Shown here piece by piece: positions 5,541 to 12,517 of a DNA stretch of 16,259 nt; within the stretch, counting starts at the first letter, position 1, and every line of letters begins with the position of its first letter. The stretch comes from an uncultured Rothia sp. (lineage in GTDB: Bacteria; Actinomycetota; Actinomycetes; Actinomycetales; Micrococcaceae), in contig CALGXU010000456.1 in the NCBI GenBank assembly GCA_937935205.1, forward strand, positions 1 to 16,259. Reading direction: 5' to 3'. The translations under genes were made by a program, and so were the position numbers. The notes under the pieces were generated by a model. That model did no database searches and had not been told where the DNA came from. It worked only from the letters and a program-made list of their open reading frames with translations.

Positions 5541-6992
5541 ATGTCTAAACTGCAGGGGAACACCCCCGAGCAGTCGAAGAACGACTCGTTGAATCGTTCC
5601 CTCTCCCACGGCCAGTTGACCATGATTGCAATGGGCTTGGCGCTGGGTACGGGCCTGTTCCTGGGCTCCTCCTCCGCCATTAAAATTGCGGGCCCCGGCG
5701 CAATCATCTCTTACGCTATTGGTGCGATGATTGCGGCAACCATTGCTGCGTGCGCGGGCGAAATGTCCGTGCGTCACCCCGTCCAGGGCGGTTTCGGCAC
5801 CATTGCGAGCCGATACCTGAACCCCTTTAGCGGCTACCTGACTCGCTGGGCGTATTGGGCATGCACCGTGCCGCTGGCCGGTGCCGAGCTGGTGGCGGTT
5901 GGCCACTACATGGCGTACTGGTTCCCGGACGTTCCCCTGGCTGTGTTCGTCGCTCTCTTCGGCGCAATTATTCTGGTGCTGAACCTGGTGAGCGTGAAGT
6001 CCTTCGGTGCCCTGGAGTTCCTGCTCTCTTCGATTAAGGTTTCTGCCGTCATCGTGTTCATGGTGATTGGTGTGCTGCTTGTGTTCGTGGGTCTGCCCGG
6101 CCACGCCGCGGCGGGTACCGCAAATCTCGTGAACGACGGCGGCTTCCTGCCCAACGGCCCGGCATCCATCTGGATTTCGATGGCTGTTGTCATGTTCTCC
6201 TTCGGCGGCGTGGAAATGATTTCTCTCTCCGCAGCGGAGGCGAAAGACCCGGCACGCTCGGTGGCAACCAGCGTGAAGGCAATGATCTGGCGCCTGTCCA
6301 CCTTCTACGTGGTGTCCATGGCGATTATCCTGTGCCTGGTGCCCTGGCAGACCGCCGCACAGAACTCGGAGCTGACCGAGTCGCCGTTCGTGCTCGTCTT
6401 CTCCGAGCTGGGTATCCCCTTCGCGGCGGACATCATGAACTTCGTGGTGCTCGTTGCTGCGCTCTCTGGTGCTAACGCCTCCCTGTACGCGGCAACTCGC
6501 CTGCTGCACGCCCTGGGCTCTGACCGCATGGCTCCCGCAGTGGCTGCCCGCACCTCCTCGCGCGGCGTGCCGGTCGTGGCTCTGCTCATCTCCTTCACCG
6601 GCGTTGTTGTGGCGACCGTGATGGCTGTTGCTAAGATTGGCGACATCTTCGCCCTGCTCATGGCGCTGGTGACCCTGTGCATCCTGATCGTGTGGATCAT
6701 GATTCTGCTGACCTACCAGGCGTACAAGAAGGACCAGAAGAACGCCTCTTCCTTCACCGTGCTGGGTGGCCGCGTCACCGCTGGTCTTGCCCTGGCGGGC
6801 GTCCTGGCGACCCTGGCGGCAATGTTCATGCTGCCCGGCTCTGGTGTTCAGGAATCCATCATGGTCGGCATCGTCTTCTTCGTGCTGATTTCTATTGGCT
6901 ACGCCATCTCGTCGAAGGTTCAGGGCGGTTATGAGCGCCCCGACCTGGACGCTATGCACGCTAATGAGGACACCAGCGCGGCACAGCACTAA
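5541..6992 (+). CDS. Amino acid permease, APC superfamily (AAT family), copy 1
   Basis: A 483-residue proton-coupled amino acid importer of the inner membrane. The first helix carries the unwound substrate motif GTGLFLGSS (about residues 36-44), and the sixth helix region carries FSFGGVEMISLSAAEAKDP. Around twelve hydrophobic segments can be counted and the length is typical. The C-terminal tail is short and polar. Substrate is not determinable: the sequence resembles CycA, AnsP, GabP and related transporters. Strongly similar along its whole length to the next gene, so the two are paralogues from a tandem duplication, each with its own promoter. The start ATG follows AAAGAGA. An overlapping short frame ATGTCTAAG starts at 5519. 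A strong terminator follows. Confidence 0.93.
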   Translation: MSKLQGNTPEQSKNDSLNRSLSHGQLTMIAMGLALGTGLFLGSSSAIKIAGPGAIISYAIGAMIAATIAACAGEMSVRHPVQGGFGTIASRYLNPFSGYLTRWAYWACTVPLAGAELVAVGHYMAYWFPDVPLAVFVALFGAIILVLNLVSVKSFGALEFLLSSIKVSAVIVFMVIGVLLVFVGLPGHAAAGTANLVNDGGFLPNGPASIWISMAVVMFSFGGVEMISLSAAEAKDPARSVATSVKAMIWRLSTFYVVSMAIILCLVPWQTAAQNSELTESPFVLVFSELGIPFAADIMNFVVLVAALSGANASLYAATRLLHALGSDRMAPAVAARTSSRGVPVVALLISFTGVVVATVMAVAKIGDIFALLMALVTLCILIVWIMILLTYQAYKKDQKNASSFTVLGGRVTAGLALAGVLATLAAMFMLPGSGVQESIMVGIVFFVLISIGYAISSKVQGGYERPDLDAMHANEDTSAAQH

Positions 6993-7036
6993 ATAGCGTG
7001 AAAGCCTCGCGAGGCTAAAACATACAAGGCACCTAC

Positions 7037-7082
7037 AAGGCACCGGATGGGGGAGCACCCCCGTCCGGTGCCTTTCACTTTT
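7037..7082 (+). terminator. Terminator after permease 1
   Basis: AAGGCACCGGA (7037-7047) pairs with TCCGGTGCCTT (7064-7074), with inner GGGGG/CCCCC (7049-7053, 7058-7062), followed by TTCACTTTT. AAGGCACC also occurs just upstream at 7026-7033 as a direct repeat of the arm. Confidence 0.93.
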
Positions 7083-7141
7083 GTGCTCTATTCGCCTTTG
7101 TACTCTAGACGGCGCCGTTCTGAGCGATGTGAGTGTGCCCG

Positions 7142-7159
7142 TAGAATAGTTAACTATTC
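7142..7159 (+). promoter_or_regulatory. Promoter with perfect 16-bp palindromic operator before permease 2
   Basis: TAGAAT (7142-7147) is a -10 candidate. GAATAGTTAACTATTC (7144-7159) is a perfect palindrome covering the -10 and the expected start site, an ideal repressor position. The symmetry and AT-rich centre resemble MarR-type sites (inference). No regulator gene lies next to it, and the palindrome is absent before permease 1. Confidence 0.6.
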
Positions 7160-7202
7160 GCACCTGCCATCGCGGACATGAGGCCGCGGGAACCGGGTGC
7201 GA
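7158..7202 (+). other. Leader hairpin of permease 2 mRNA
   Basis: TCGCACC (7158-7164) pairs with GGTGCGA (7196-7202), and inside it CGCGG (7171-7175) pairs with CCGCG (7184-7188). A second small hairpin ACGCC/GGCGT follows near 7219-7233. They lie in a 5' untranslated region of about 100 bases, unlike permease 1, whose leader is about 20 bases. Confidence 0.45.
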
Positions 7203-7252
7203 GCACACATTGCACATCACGCCCCTAAGGCGTACTGACGGAAGGCACCTTC

Positions 7253-8758
7253 GTGTCCCACAACGACGATACCCGCAGCCAGGCTGCAGCGGGGACCGCC
7301 GGATCGCGCACCCTGAAGCGTTCTCTGTCCCACGGACAGATGACCATGATCGTGATGGGTTCCGCGCTCGGTACGGGCCTCTTCTTGGGTTCGGGCACCG
7401 CCATCGCGATGGCTGGTCCCGCGGTGATTCTCACCTACGCTATTGGTTCTGCGCTCGCTTCGGTGATTGGCGCGGCAACCGGTGAAATGGCGGTTCGCTA
7501 CCCTGTCCGCGGCGGTTTCGGTACTATTGCTACCCGCTACCTGGGCCCCTTCGCGGGCTTTTTGACTCGCATCGCCTACTGGACGGCGACTGTTCTGATT
7601 GCCGGTGTTGAGCTGGTGTCGGTGGCGACCTACCTGAATTATTGGTGGCCGCAGCTACCTCTGTGGGCCGGTATTGCCGCGTTTGGTGTGGCGCTGATTG
7701 TGCTGAACCTGACCAGCGTGAAGTCTTTCGGCATGCTGGAGTTCTTCCTGTCTTCGATTAAGGTCATTTCGATTGTGGCCTTCCTGCTGGTGGGCCTGTG
7801 CCTGATTTTCTTCGGTCTGCCCGGTCACGCTGCGGTGGGTACCGCAAACCTCTTCAACGATGGCGGTTTCATGCCGAATGGCCCGCAGTCGGTGTGGCTG
7901 TCGCTGGCTGTTGTGATGTTCTCCTTCGGTGGTATTGAGATGATCTCGATCTCCGCTGCGGAGGCGAAGGACCCCTCCCGTTCGGTGCGTTCCTCGGCGA
8001 AGGCGATGATGGTTCGCCTGGCGACCTTCTACGTGCTGGCGGTTCTGATTGTTGTGGCTGTTATTCCGTGGCGTTCGGCCTCTGGCCTGGGCGATGCGGT
8101 GGAGGCTTCCCCGTTCGTTCTGGTCTTTGAACAGCTGGGTGTGCACGGTGTGGCGCACTTCGTGAACTTTGTGGTGCTGATTGCGGCGCTGTCGAGTGCG
8201 AACGCGAACCTGTACGCGGGTGCGCGTCTGCTGCACTCGTTGGCGGCTGACGGCATGGCGCCTCGCCAGCTGGCTCAGGTGAACCGTGCCGGTGTTCCGG
8301 CTCGTGCGGTATGGCTGTCGACCAGCGGCATGGTGATCGCTATTCTGCTGGCGCTGTACAGCCCGAAGGAAGCGTTCCTCTCCATGATTTTTGTGATTAT
8401 GGTGTGCGCGCTGACCGTGTGGGTTCTGATTCTGTTCGCCTACATCGTGTACAAGCGTGTTGAGCCTGCAACCAATGGTTTCCGCCTGTGGGGTGGCCAG
8501 TTCACTGCCGCGGTCGGCGTTTTGCTGCTCTTCGCGGTGTGGGTTGCGCTCTTCATGGTGCGCGGTTCCATGATTCCGGCGATTGTGGGCGTGGGCTACT
8601 TTGTGGTGCTGAGCCTGCTGTACTTCGCTCGTATTCGCCACACTCACATGATTGATGAGCAGACCTTCGTGGAGGCTCAGCAGGCAACCGCCGAGTACGA
8701 CTCCATGAAGTACGACGCTGATCATGCCCTGGAGACTGCGGCTAAGCTGGGCCGCTAG
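7253..8758 (+). CDS. Amino acid permease, APC superfamily (AAT family), copy 2
   Basis: A 501-residue inner membrane amino acid transporter, paralogous to the preceding gene. Shared marks are SLSHGQMTMI before the first helix, ALGTGLFLGSGTAI in it, GLPGHAAVGTANLFNDGGFMPNGP in the loop before the sixth helix (given here as a landmark of the pair), and FSFGGIEMISISAAEAKDP after it. Around twelve hydrophobic segments. The start is GTG at 7253, with GGAAGG (7240-7245) 7 bases upstream; the next in-frame ATG is about 30 residues in and would cut the first helix. The cytoplasmic tail (about 45 residues) is longer than in copy 1. The stop codon lies in an 8-bp hairpin AGAATCTA/TAGATTCT (8757-8778). 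Substrate unknown; the separate operator suggests different regulation from copy 1. Confidence 0.93.
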   Translation: MSHNDDTRSQAAAGTAGSRTLKRSLSHGQMTMIVMGSALGTGLFLGSGTAIAMAGPAVILTYAIGSALASVIGAATGEMAVRYPVRGGFGTIATRYLGPFAGFLTRIAYWTATVLIAGVELVSVATYLNYWWPQLPLWAGIAAFGVALIVLNLTSVKSFGMLEFFLSSIKVISIVAFLLVGLCLIFFGLPGHAAVGTANLFNDGGFMPNGPQSVWLSLAVVMFSFGGIEMISISAAEAKDPSRSVRSSAKAMMVRLATFYVLAVLIVVAVIPWRSASGLGDAVEASPFVLVFEQLGVHGVAHFVNFVVLIAALSSANANLYAGARLLHSLAADGMAPRQLAQVNRAGVPARAVWLSTSGMVIAILLALYSPKEAFLSMIFVIMVCALTVWVLILFAYIVYKRVEPATNGFRLWGGQFTAAVGVLLLFAVWVALFMVRGSMIPAIVGVGYFVVLSLLYFARIRHTHMIDEQTFVEAQQATAEYDSMKYDADHALETAAKLGR

Positions 8759-8993
8759 AATCTAGGCTCTTAGATTCTGTGGTTCTGGGGTCTGCACTCT
8801 GGGCTCTGGGGATTTTGTTCCCTGAGACCTTGAGCGGGGTAGTCCGCGGCTCTTGCGATTAATAAACGAAAAATACGGAAAATTTCTGGAATTCCTCGTA
8901 ATAAAACCGTAAAAATACCGTGGGCTCCCGAAGCGGGTCTATCATGGACAGTGAACCGTATGATCTTGTATGCGTTCAAATGTCTGTGTGTTG

Positions 8994-9035
8994 GATGAGG
9001 CTCGAAAGCATCGTAGCTTTCGAGCCTCATCGCTT
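8994..9035 (+). terminator. Perfect 16-bp hairpin, terminator-like
   Basis: GATGAGGCTCGAAAGC (8994-9009) and GCTTTCGAGCCTCATC (9016-9031) with a 6-base loop ATCGTA. Only a short T-run (CTTTAA) follows, and it is 236 bp after permease 2, so it may end a long 3' region or a small separate RNA. Confidence 0.55.
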
Positions 9036-9136
9036 TAACTATCAAATATATTTCTAGCCCCCGAATCATTATCAGCTGATTCATTTGCTGTACCTTGCGG
9101 ATTCGTACGAATAGCCGCCTCACAGCGGTGGGGGAG

Positions 9137-9142
9137 TAGAGT
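9137..9142 (+). promoter_or_regulatory. -10 box of the thioesterase gene, leaderless start
   Basis: TAGAGT sits 7 bases before the ATG at 9150, so the transcript probably begins at the start codon. The same hexamer stands 6 bases before tetR. The palindrome ATTCGTACGAAT (9101-9112) lies just upstream of the -35 position. Confidence 0.5.
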
Positions 9143-9149
9143 TAAAACC

Positions 9150-9662
9150 ATGCAAAGCCACGAAAAGAACCGCGAAAACACCCCCGCCTCTGAAGCCGAC
9201 ACCACCGACGAATTGCTGGTGCACGTACCCGCACGCTGGGGCGATATGGACGCCTACGGGCACGTCAACAACGTTGCCATCCTCTCTGTCATGGAAGAAG
9301 CCCGCGTGGCGCTCTTCGGCCCGCCGCCCTCCTCGGGTGAGAAGCCTACCGTGGCACCGCAGCCTCCGATTCCGCTTTTTGACCTGGTTGCCGAGGGCGT
9401 GCAGGCGCTCATTGCCGAGCACGGCATCCGCTACCTGGCTCAGCTGCCCTACACCGGCGAGCCCGTGCCGGTGCGCCTGAGCGTGGAGAAGGTCAGCGCC
9501 GCATCCGTGCGGATTGGCTACTCGATTCTCTCCCCGGTGGACCATCGTGAATGCGTGCGCGCCTTTACCGTGCTGGCCTTCTGGGACTCCGGGGCGGGGC
9601 GACTGACTCGACTGACCCCCGAGCAGCGTGATCTGCTGAGCTCCTACCTGCCGCAGAAGTAG
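9150..9662 (+). CDS. Acyl-CoA thioesterase, 4HBT hotdog family
   Basis: A 170-residue cytoplasmic hotdog-fold hydrolase that would cleave acyl-CoA thioesters. The active-site motif RWGDMDAYGHVNN is present, with D34 at the position of the catalytic Asp of 4-hydroxybenzoyl-CoA thioesterase. The helix following it is interrupted by a Pro/Ser-rich loop (FGPPPSSGEKPTVAPQPPIP, about 56-75). The segment after FDLVAEGVQALIAEHGIRYLAQLPY gives the second half of the fold, and the final strand VRAFTVLAFWD is typical. The first about 20 residues are acidic and probably disordered. No clear Shine-Dalgarno; see the leaderless promoter. Single gene with its own promoter; the lipoprotein downstream has a separate one. 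Substrate unknown. Confidence 0.9.
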   Translation: MQSHEKNRENTPASEADTTDELLVHVPARWGDMDAYGHVNNVAILSVMEEARVALFGPPPSSGEKPTVAPQPPIPLFDLVAEGVQALIAEHGIRYLAQLPYTGEPVPVRLSVEKVSAASVRIGYSILSPVDHRECVRAFTVLAFWDSGAGRLTRLTPEQRDLLSSYLPQK

Positions 9663-9688
9663 GGGCGCTCCGCTGTAATAAACCGGTC

Positions 9689-9717
9689 TTGAACGGGGTC
9701 AAGCGTATGCTTTAAAT
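9689..9717 (+). promoter_or_regulatory. Promoter of lipoprotein 1
   Basis: TTGAAC (9689-9694), 17-base spacer, TTAAAT (9712-9717). An inverted repeat CTTGA/TCAAG (9688-9692, 9699-9703) spans the -35 and could be an operator. Confidence 0.65.
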
Positions 9718-9763
9718 ACCTTCTGCAAAGGGTGCAAAAGGTTCATTCCCGGGAGAGATAACG

Positions 9764-10885
9764 ATGTCGTTCCACCACACTCAGGCTGGCCCCGCCGATT
9801 GGGGTCGCCGCACGATGCGCGCCACCGGGTGCGCCGCCGCCCTGCTCCTCGCTCTGACCGGCTGCTTCGGCGGTTCTCAGAGCGAAAACTCCTCGTCGAC
9901 CCCCAGCCCCTCCAGCACGGCTAACCACTCGAAGTACCCGCTCCCTTCCTCCACGGCGTCCCCGACGCCGACGAAGAAGACCGAGCCGACCGTCACCGAG
10001 ACTCAGGCACCCGCCCCCAGCGAGAGCGCCGAGGCGAAGGCGTCCGAATCCTCCGCACCCGCTGACGCAAAGGGAACCCCCGCAACGGTCGCAAACCCCA
10101 CCGGTGACACTCCCCGCGCGCCCGAAAAGGTGGAGGCTGAACGCGCCTCCGCCGGCGAGCGCTGCGGGCACATCGGTCGCAAGGGCTACCTGAAGACCGG
10201 CGCGGAAATCATGGTGCTGCGCGGCACCGTGGACTGCGCCCACGCCCTGGATGTGCTGACCGAATACGTCACTACCCCGCGAGCCGACGACAACCTGACT
10301 CAGAACCAAATCGCGAAGGTGCAGGACGCCACCTGCTACTGGAACCCGGAGTACGAGATGGTCGAGAACCGTCGTGAGGATCGCGGCGCCCCCGAGTGTA
10401 CCATCGGCGAGGACACCGCCTTCGTGGCTCGCCTGCAGAACCCGGACGCCCCCGAGATCCCGTTCCTCATGGAGCCTGCCCGCTACGATTCCGGTGCCGG
10501 TTACTACCGCTTCAAGAGCTACGACGAGCGGACCGTCTGCGAGCTGAACCCCGCCGAATCCACCCTGACCTGCGAGCGTCGTCTGGGCGGTCAGCTCACC
10601 GACGGTAACGGCGCGGTGGGTCATACCTTCTCAGCGCCGGTGCGCGTCACCCGCATGAACTTCGCCACGGGAGCCTACGACGAACGCGTTGAGGACACGA
10701 CCCCCGCGGCCCTGCACGTCGAGAGCACGACCGCGAACACGCTCATGCTACGACCGAATAACGTGACGGTGTTCCCCACCGATTCCGGCAAACAGATTAC
10801 CTGCTACGGCGAGCCGGAGGACGGCGCGATGACCTGCCACGATGGAGGAACCTACTCGGTGCCCATTGGGGGTGGCCATTTCTAG
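9764..10885 (+). CDS. Secreted lipoprotein with four-cysteine module and C-x10-C pairs
   Basis: A 373-residue cell-envelope lipoprotein. The signal peptide runs from M1 with basic R15/R16 and a hydrophobic core (AAALLLALTG) to the lipobox LTGC, with C34 as the lipidated residue. Residues about 38-125 are a Ser/Thr/Pro/Ala/Glu-rich linker. A module with C134, C158, C191 and C212 follows (CGHIGRKGYLK, GTVDCAH, ATCYWNP, APECTI), shared with the next gene. The C-terminal part (240-373) adds two C-x10-C pairs, C259/C270 and C347/C358, absent from the paralogue. The cysteines probably form disulfides outside the cell. The start is supported by GGGAGAG 7 bases upstream; M18 would shorten the signal peptide but keep the lipobox. 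I do not recognise a named family. Monocistronic, with promoter and terminator. Confidence 0.88.
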   Translation: MSFHHTQAGPADWGRRTMRATGCAAALLLALTGCFGGSQSENSSSTPSPSSTANHSKYPLPSSTASPTPTKKTEPTVTETQAPAPSESAEAKASESSAPADAKGTPATVANPTGDTPRAPEKVEAERASAGERCGHIGRKGYLKTGAEIMVLRGTVDCAHALDVLTEYVTTPRADDNLTQNQIAKVQDATCYWNPEYEMVENRREDRGAPECTIGEDTAFVARLQNPDAPEIPFLMEPARYDSGAGYYRFKSYDERTVCELNPAESTLTCERRLGGQLTDGNGAVGHTFSAPVRVTRMNFATGAYDERVEDTTPAALHVESTTANTLMLRPNNVTVFPTDSGKQITCYGEPEDGAMTCHDGGTYSVPIGGGHF

Positions 10886-10922
10886 GTCGGAGCAAAATCT
10901 TGGGCGTGACGAATTGTTGAGC

Positions 10923-10958
10923 AGGGGCTCCCCGCAATGACGGGGAGCCCCTCCTATT
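10923..10958 (+). terminator. Terminator after lipoprotein 1
   Basis: Perfect 12-bp stem AGGGGCTCCCCG (10923-10934) with CGGGGAGCCCCT (10941-10952), loop CAATGA, then CCTATTGTGTT, a moderately T-rich tail. Confidence 0.85.
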
Positions 10959-11019
10959 GTGTTCTTCCCGCTGTGCCCCATCCCGCTGCGCCCAGAGGCG
11001 GCACTCTGCGGGTTCCCCA

Positions 11020-11072
11020 GATGCCGTATAGCCGATGCCGTATAGCTATCTCACAGGTAGCGTCTATAAAAT
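11020..11072 (+). promoter_or_regulatory. Promoter of lipoprotein 2 with tandem 13-bp repeat
   Basis: GATGCCGTATAGC is repeated at 11020-11032 and 11034-11046 (14-base period). TATAAAAT (11065-11072) is a strong -10; the -35 position overlaps the second repeat and is a poor match to consensus. Repeats at this place could bind an activator. Confidence 0.5.
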
Positions 11073-11114
11073 ACACTGGTGAGGAACCCGAACCGATGAC
11101 GCAGAAAGGTCACC

Positions 11115-11822
11115 ATGCATCCGGCACAGAAGCACTCTACCCAGACTTCTTCTACTACCCTCCGCACCGCTAAGCGCTACAGCCCCGTAGCGCTCGGTGC
11201 CACGCTCCTGCTGGCCCTGTCGGCATGCTCCGGAGGCGCCACCACCGCCTCCCCGAGTGCTACCGCGACCCCGAGCCCGAGCGCTACGAGCGCGAAGGCG
11301 ACCCCTTCGCCCACCCGCACCGCAACGGTCACTGAAAGCACCCCGACTGCCGGTACTGTGCACACCTCCACCGCGGCGGCTACCGTGAGCCCCGGAACCA
11401 TCACGACCGCAAGCCCCACGGCGACCGTGCAGGCGAGCGCGGCGGCGAGCTCCTCCGCATCGGCTAAGGCGAATACCTCGGCGAGCGCTGTGGCGAAGGC
11501 GTCGAGCACCGCGAGCCTGTCCAGCTCGGATGTTCAGTCTGCGGGCGGTAGCTGCGGCAGCATGGACGCTACCGGCTACCTGAAACACAACGCTACGGTT
11601 CAGGTGGCTTCCGGCGCGGTGGATTGCCTGTTTGCGCGTGAGCTGATCCGCCAGTTTGTGGTGCAGAACCCCGCCGAGGTGACCGATAAGGCGAACGGTG
11701 AGCGTACCGTCATGTCGGCGCGCTGCTACTGGAAGCCGGGTGACGGCGCGGATCGTGCGACCCCCGAGTGCGTGTCCCTGGATGGTGGCAGCACCGTCAT
11801 TACCGTGAAGCTGACCAACTAG
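11115..11822 (+). CDS. Secreted lipoprotein with four-cysteine module, short paralogue
   Basis: A 235-residue cell-envelope lipoprotein. The basic n-region (RTAKRY), hydrophobic core and lipobox LSAC put the lipidated residue at C38. Residues about 41-142 are a very low-complexity Ala/Ser/Thr/Pro stretch. The C-terminal module (143-235) has C147, C171, C204 and C219 in the same order and context as lipoprotein 1: SAGGSCG, GYLK, GAVDC, ARCYWKP, TPECV. It lacks the C-terminal extension of lipoprotein 1. The start ATG has GAAAGG 6 bases upstream. Its function is unknown. The spacer composition suggests a stalk that carries the module through the cell wall (inference). Confidence 0.85.
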   Translation: MHPAQKHSTQTSSTTLRTAKRYSPVALGATLLLALSACSGGATTASPSATATPSPSATSAKATPSPTRTATVTESTPTAGTVHTSTAAATVSPGTITTASPTATVQASAAASSSASAKANTSASAVAKASSTASLSSSDVQSAGGSCGSMDATGYLKHNATVQVASGAVDCLFARELIRQFVVQNPAEVTDKANGERTVMSARCYWKPGDGADRATPECVSLDGGSTVITVKLTN

Positions 11823-11855
11823 TTCACGGCTCACACCCCGCAAGACACGGGTATT

Positions 11856-11908
11856 AAACACAAGCGCCGCGTTGACGAATGAATCGTTAACGCGGCGCTT
11901 GCGTGTTT
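11856..11908. terminator. Bidirectional terminator between lipoprotein 2 and the SRPBCC gene
   Basis: AAACAC then AAGCGCCGCGTT..ACGA (11856-11878) pairs with TCGTTAACGCGGCGCTT (11884-11900) and GTGTTT (11903-11908), with a 2-base bulge and one mismatch. A-run on one side and T-run on the other fit use in both directions. Confidence 0.92.
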
Positions 11909-11975
11909 CGAAGCTACCTCAGGCCGCTGGCGCGGTATCAAGCAGCTGGCACAGAGGGTTTTGGCGCGGCGGGTT

Positions 11976-12485
11976 TTAGAGCTCTCCGCGTGCACGGGCG
12001 GCGAGCACGTCATCCAGGCGGGCGAAGGTTGAACGCCAGGTGGTGCGCACCTCCTCGTGGACCGAGGCGGGCATGGGACCAATCTCAATGACGATGCGGG
12101 TACCGGATCCCACGCCGTCGGCGGTAATCACGGTTTCGGGGAAGAAACGGTGACGCTGGTACACCAGCACGCTACCGGGGTTGCCCAGGTGGTCGGGCAG
12201 CTGCTCGGCGTATTCGAGCTCCTTGAACGGTTCAATACTCAAAAAGCGGCTCTGCAGAATGCAGGACACCGAGGGGTCAACCTCGTTGATCATGGACAGG
12301 CGCTGCATGCCGCCGACGACGGGCTCCACGACCACGTCGGTGGGTCGCACGTGCCAGCCGGCGGGGCCGTACCAGCGGACCAGCAGTTCGGGGTCCAGGT
12401 AGGCGCCGAAGACGTCCTCGACCGGTGCGGCGATCTCGTGGTCGAAGACGAGAAGCTCCTCATCGGGAACATGAGTGATGCTCAT
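11976..12485 (-). CDS. SRPBCC/AHSA1-family protein
   Basis: A 169-residue soluble protein with the START/Bet v 1-like fold of the AHSA1 (activator of Hsp90 ATPase homologue 1) group. It opens with FDHEIAAPVEDVFGAYLDPELLVRWYGPAGW, the usual first strand, helix pair and W-x-G-P motif. It continues through GGMQRLSM and FLSIEPFKELEYAE, and ends in the long C-terminal helix RTTWRSTFARLDDVLAAR that lines the ligand cavity. Length is normal. Start is well supported by AAGGAG 6 bases upstream. It begins 32 bp after the tgt stop codon on the same strand without a terminator between, so the two are probably co-transcribed. Ligand and role unknown; no queuosine link for this family is known to me. Confidence 0.9.
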   Translation of the reverse strand: MSITHVPDEELLVFDHEIAAPVEDVFGAYLDPELLVRWYGPAGWHVRPTDVVVEPVVGGMQRLSMINEVDPSVSCILQSRFLSIEPFKELEYAEQLPDHLGNPGSVLVYQRHRFFPETVITADGVGSGTRIVIEIGPMPASVHEEVRTTWRSTFARLDDVLAARARGEL

Positions 12486-12517
12486 AGGGTTCTCCTTACG
12501 CGGGTTGAAGAGCGGGT

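Larger units (their letters stand above)
8759..9149. other. Non-coding stretch of about 390 bp
   Basis: No convincing gene. It holds the stop-codon hairpin of permease 2 (8757-8778), a G/T-rich run (8779-8815), a markedly AT-rich block (8857-8925) with repeated CCGTAAAAATACCG-like bases, a -10-like TATGAT (8959-8964), a perfect 16-bp hairpin (8994-9031), palindromes ATCAGCTGAT (9071-9080) and ATTCGTACGAAT (9101-9112), and the thioesterase promoter. A 37-codon frame from 8944 runs through the hairpin and looks non-coding. Confidence 0.6.

Noticed and set aside
5523..7220. 565-codon minus-strand frame opposite permease 1
   Set aside because: Composition dominated by His, Gln, Arg, Gly and Asn, as expected from the complement of a membrane-protein gene; no domain and no start signal.
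7655..8725. 356-codon minus-strand frame opposite permease 2
   Set aside because: Same His/Gln/Arg-rich antisense signature as behind permease 1.
8944..9057. 37-codon frame from ATG at 8944
   Set aside because: No ribosome-binding site, and it is read straight through the perfect 16-bp hairpin at 8994-9031.
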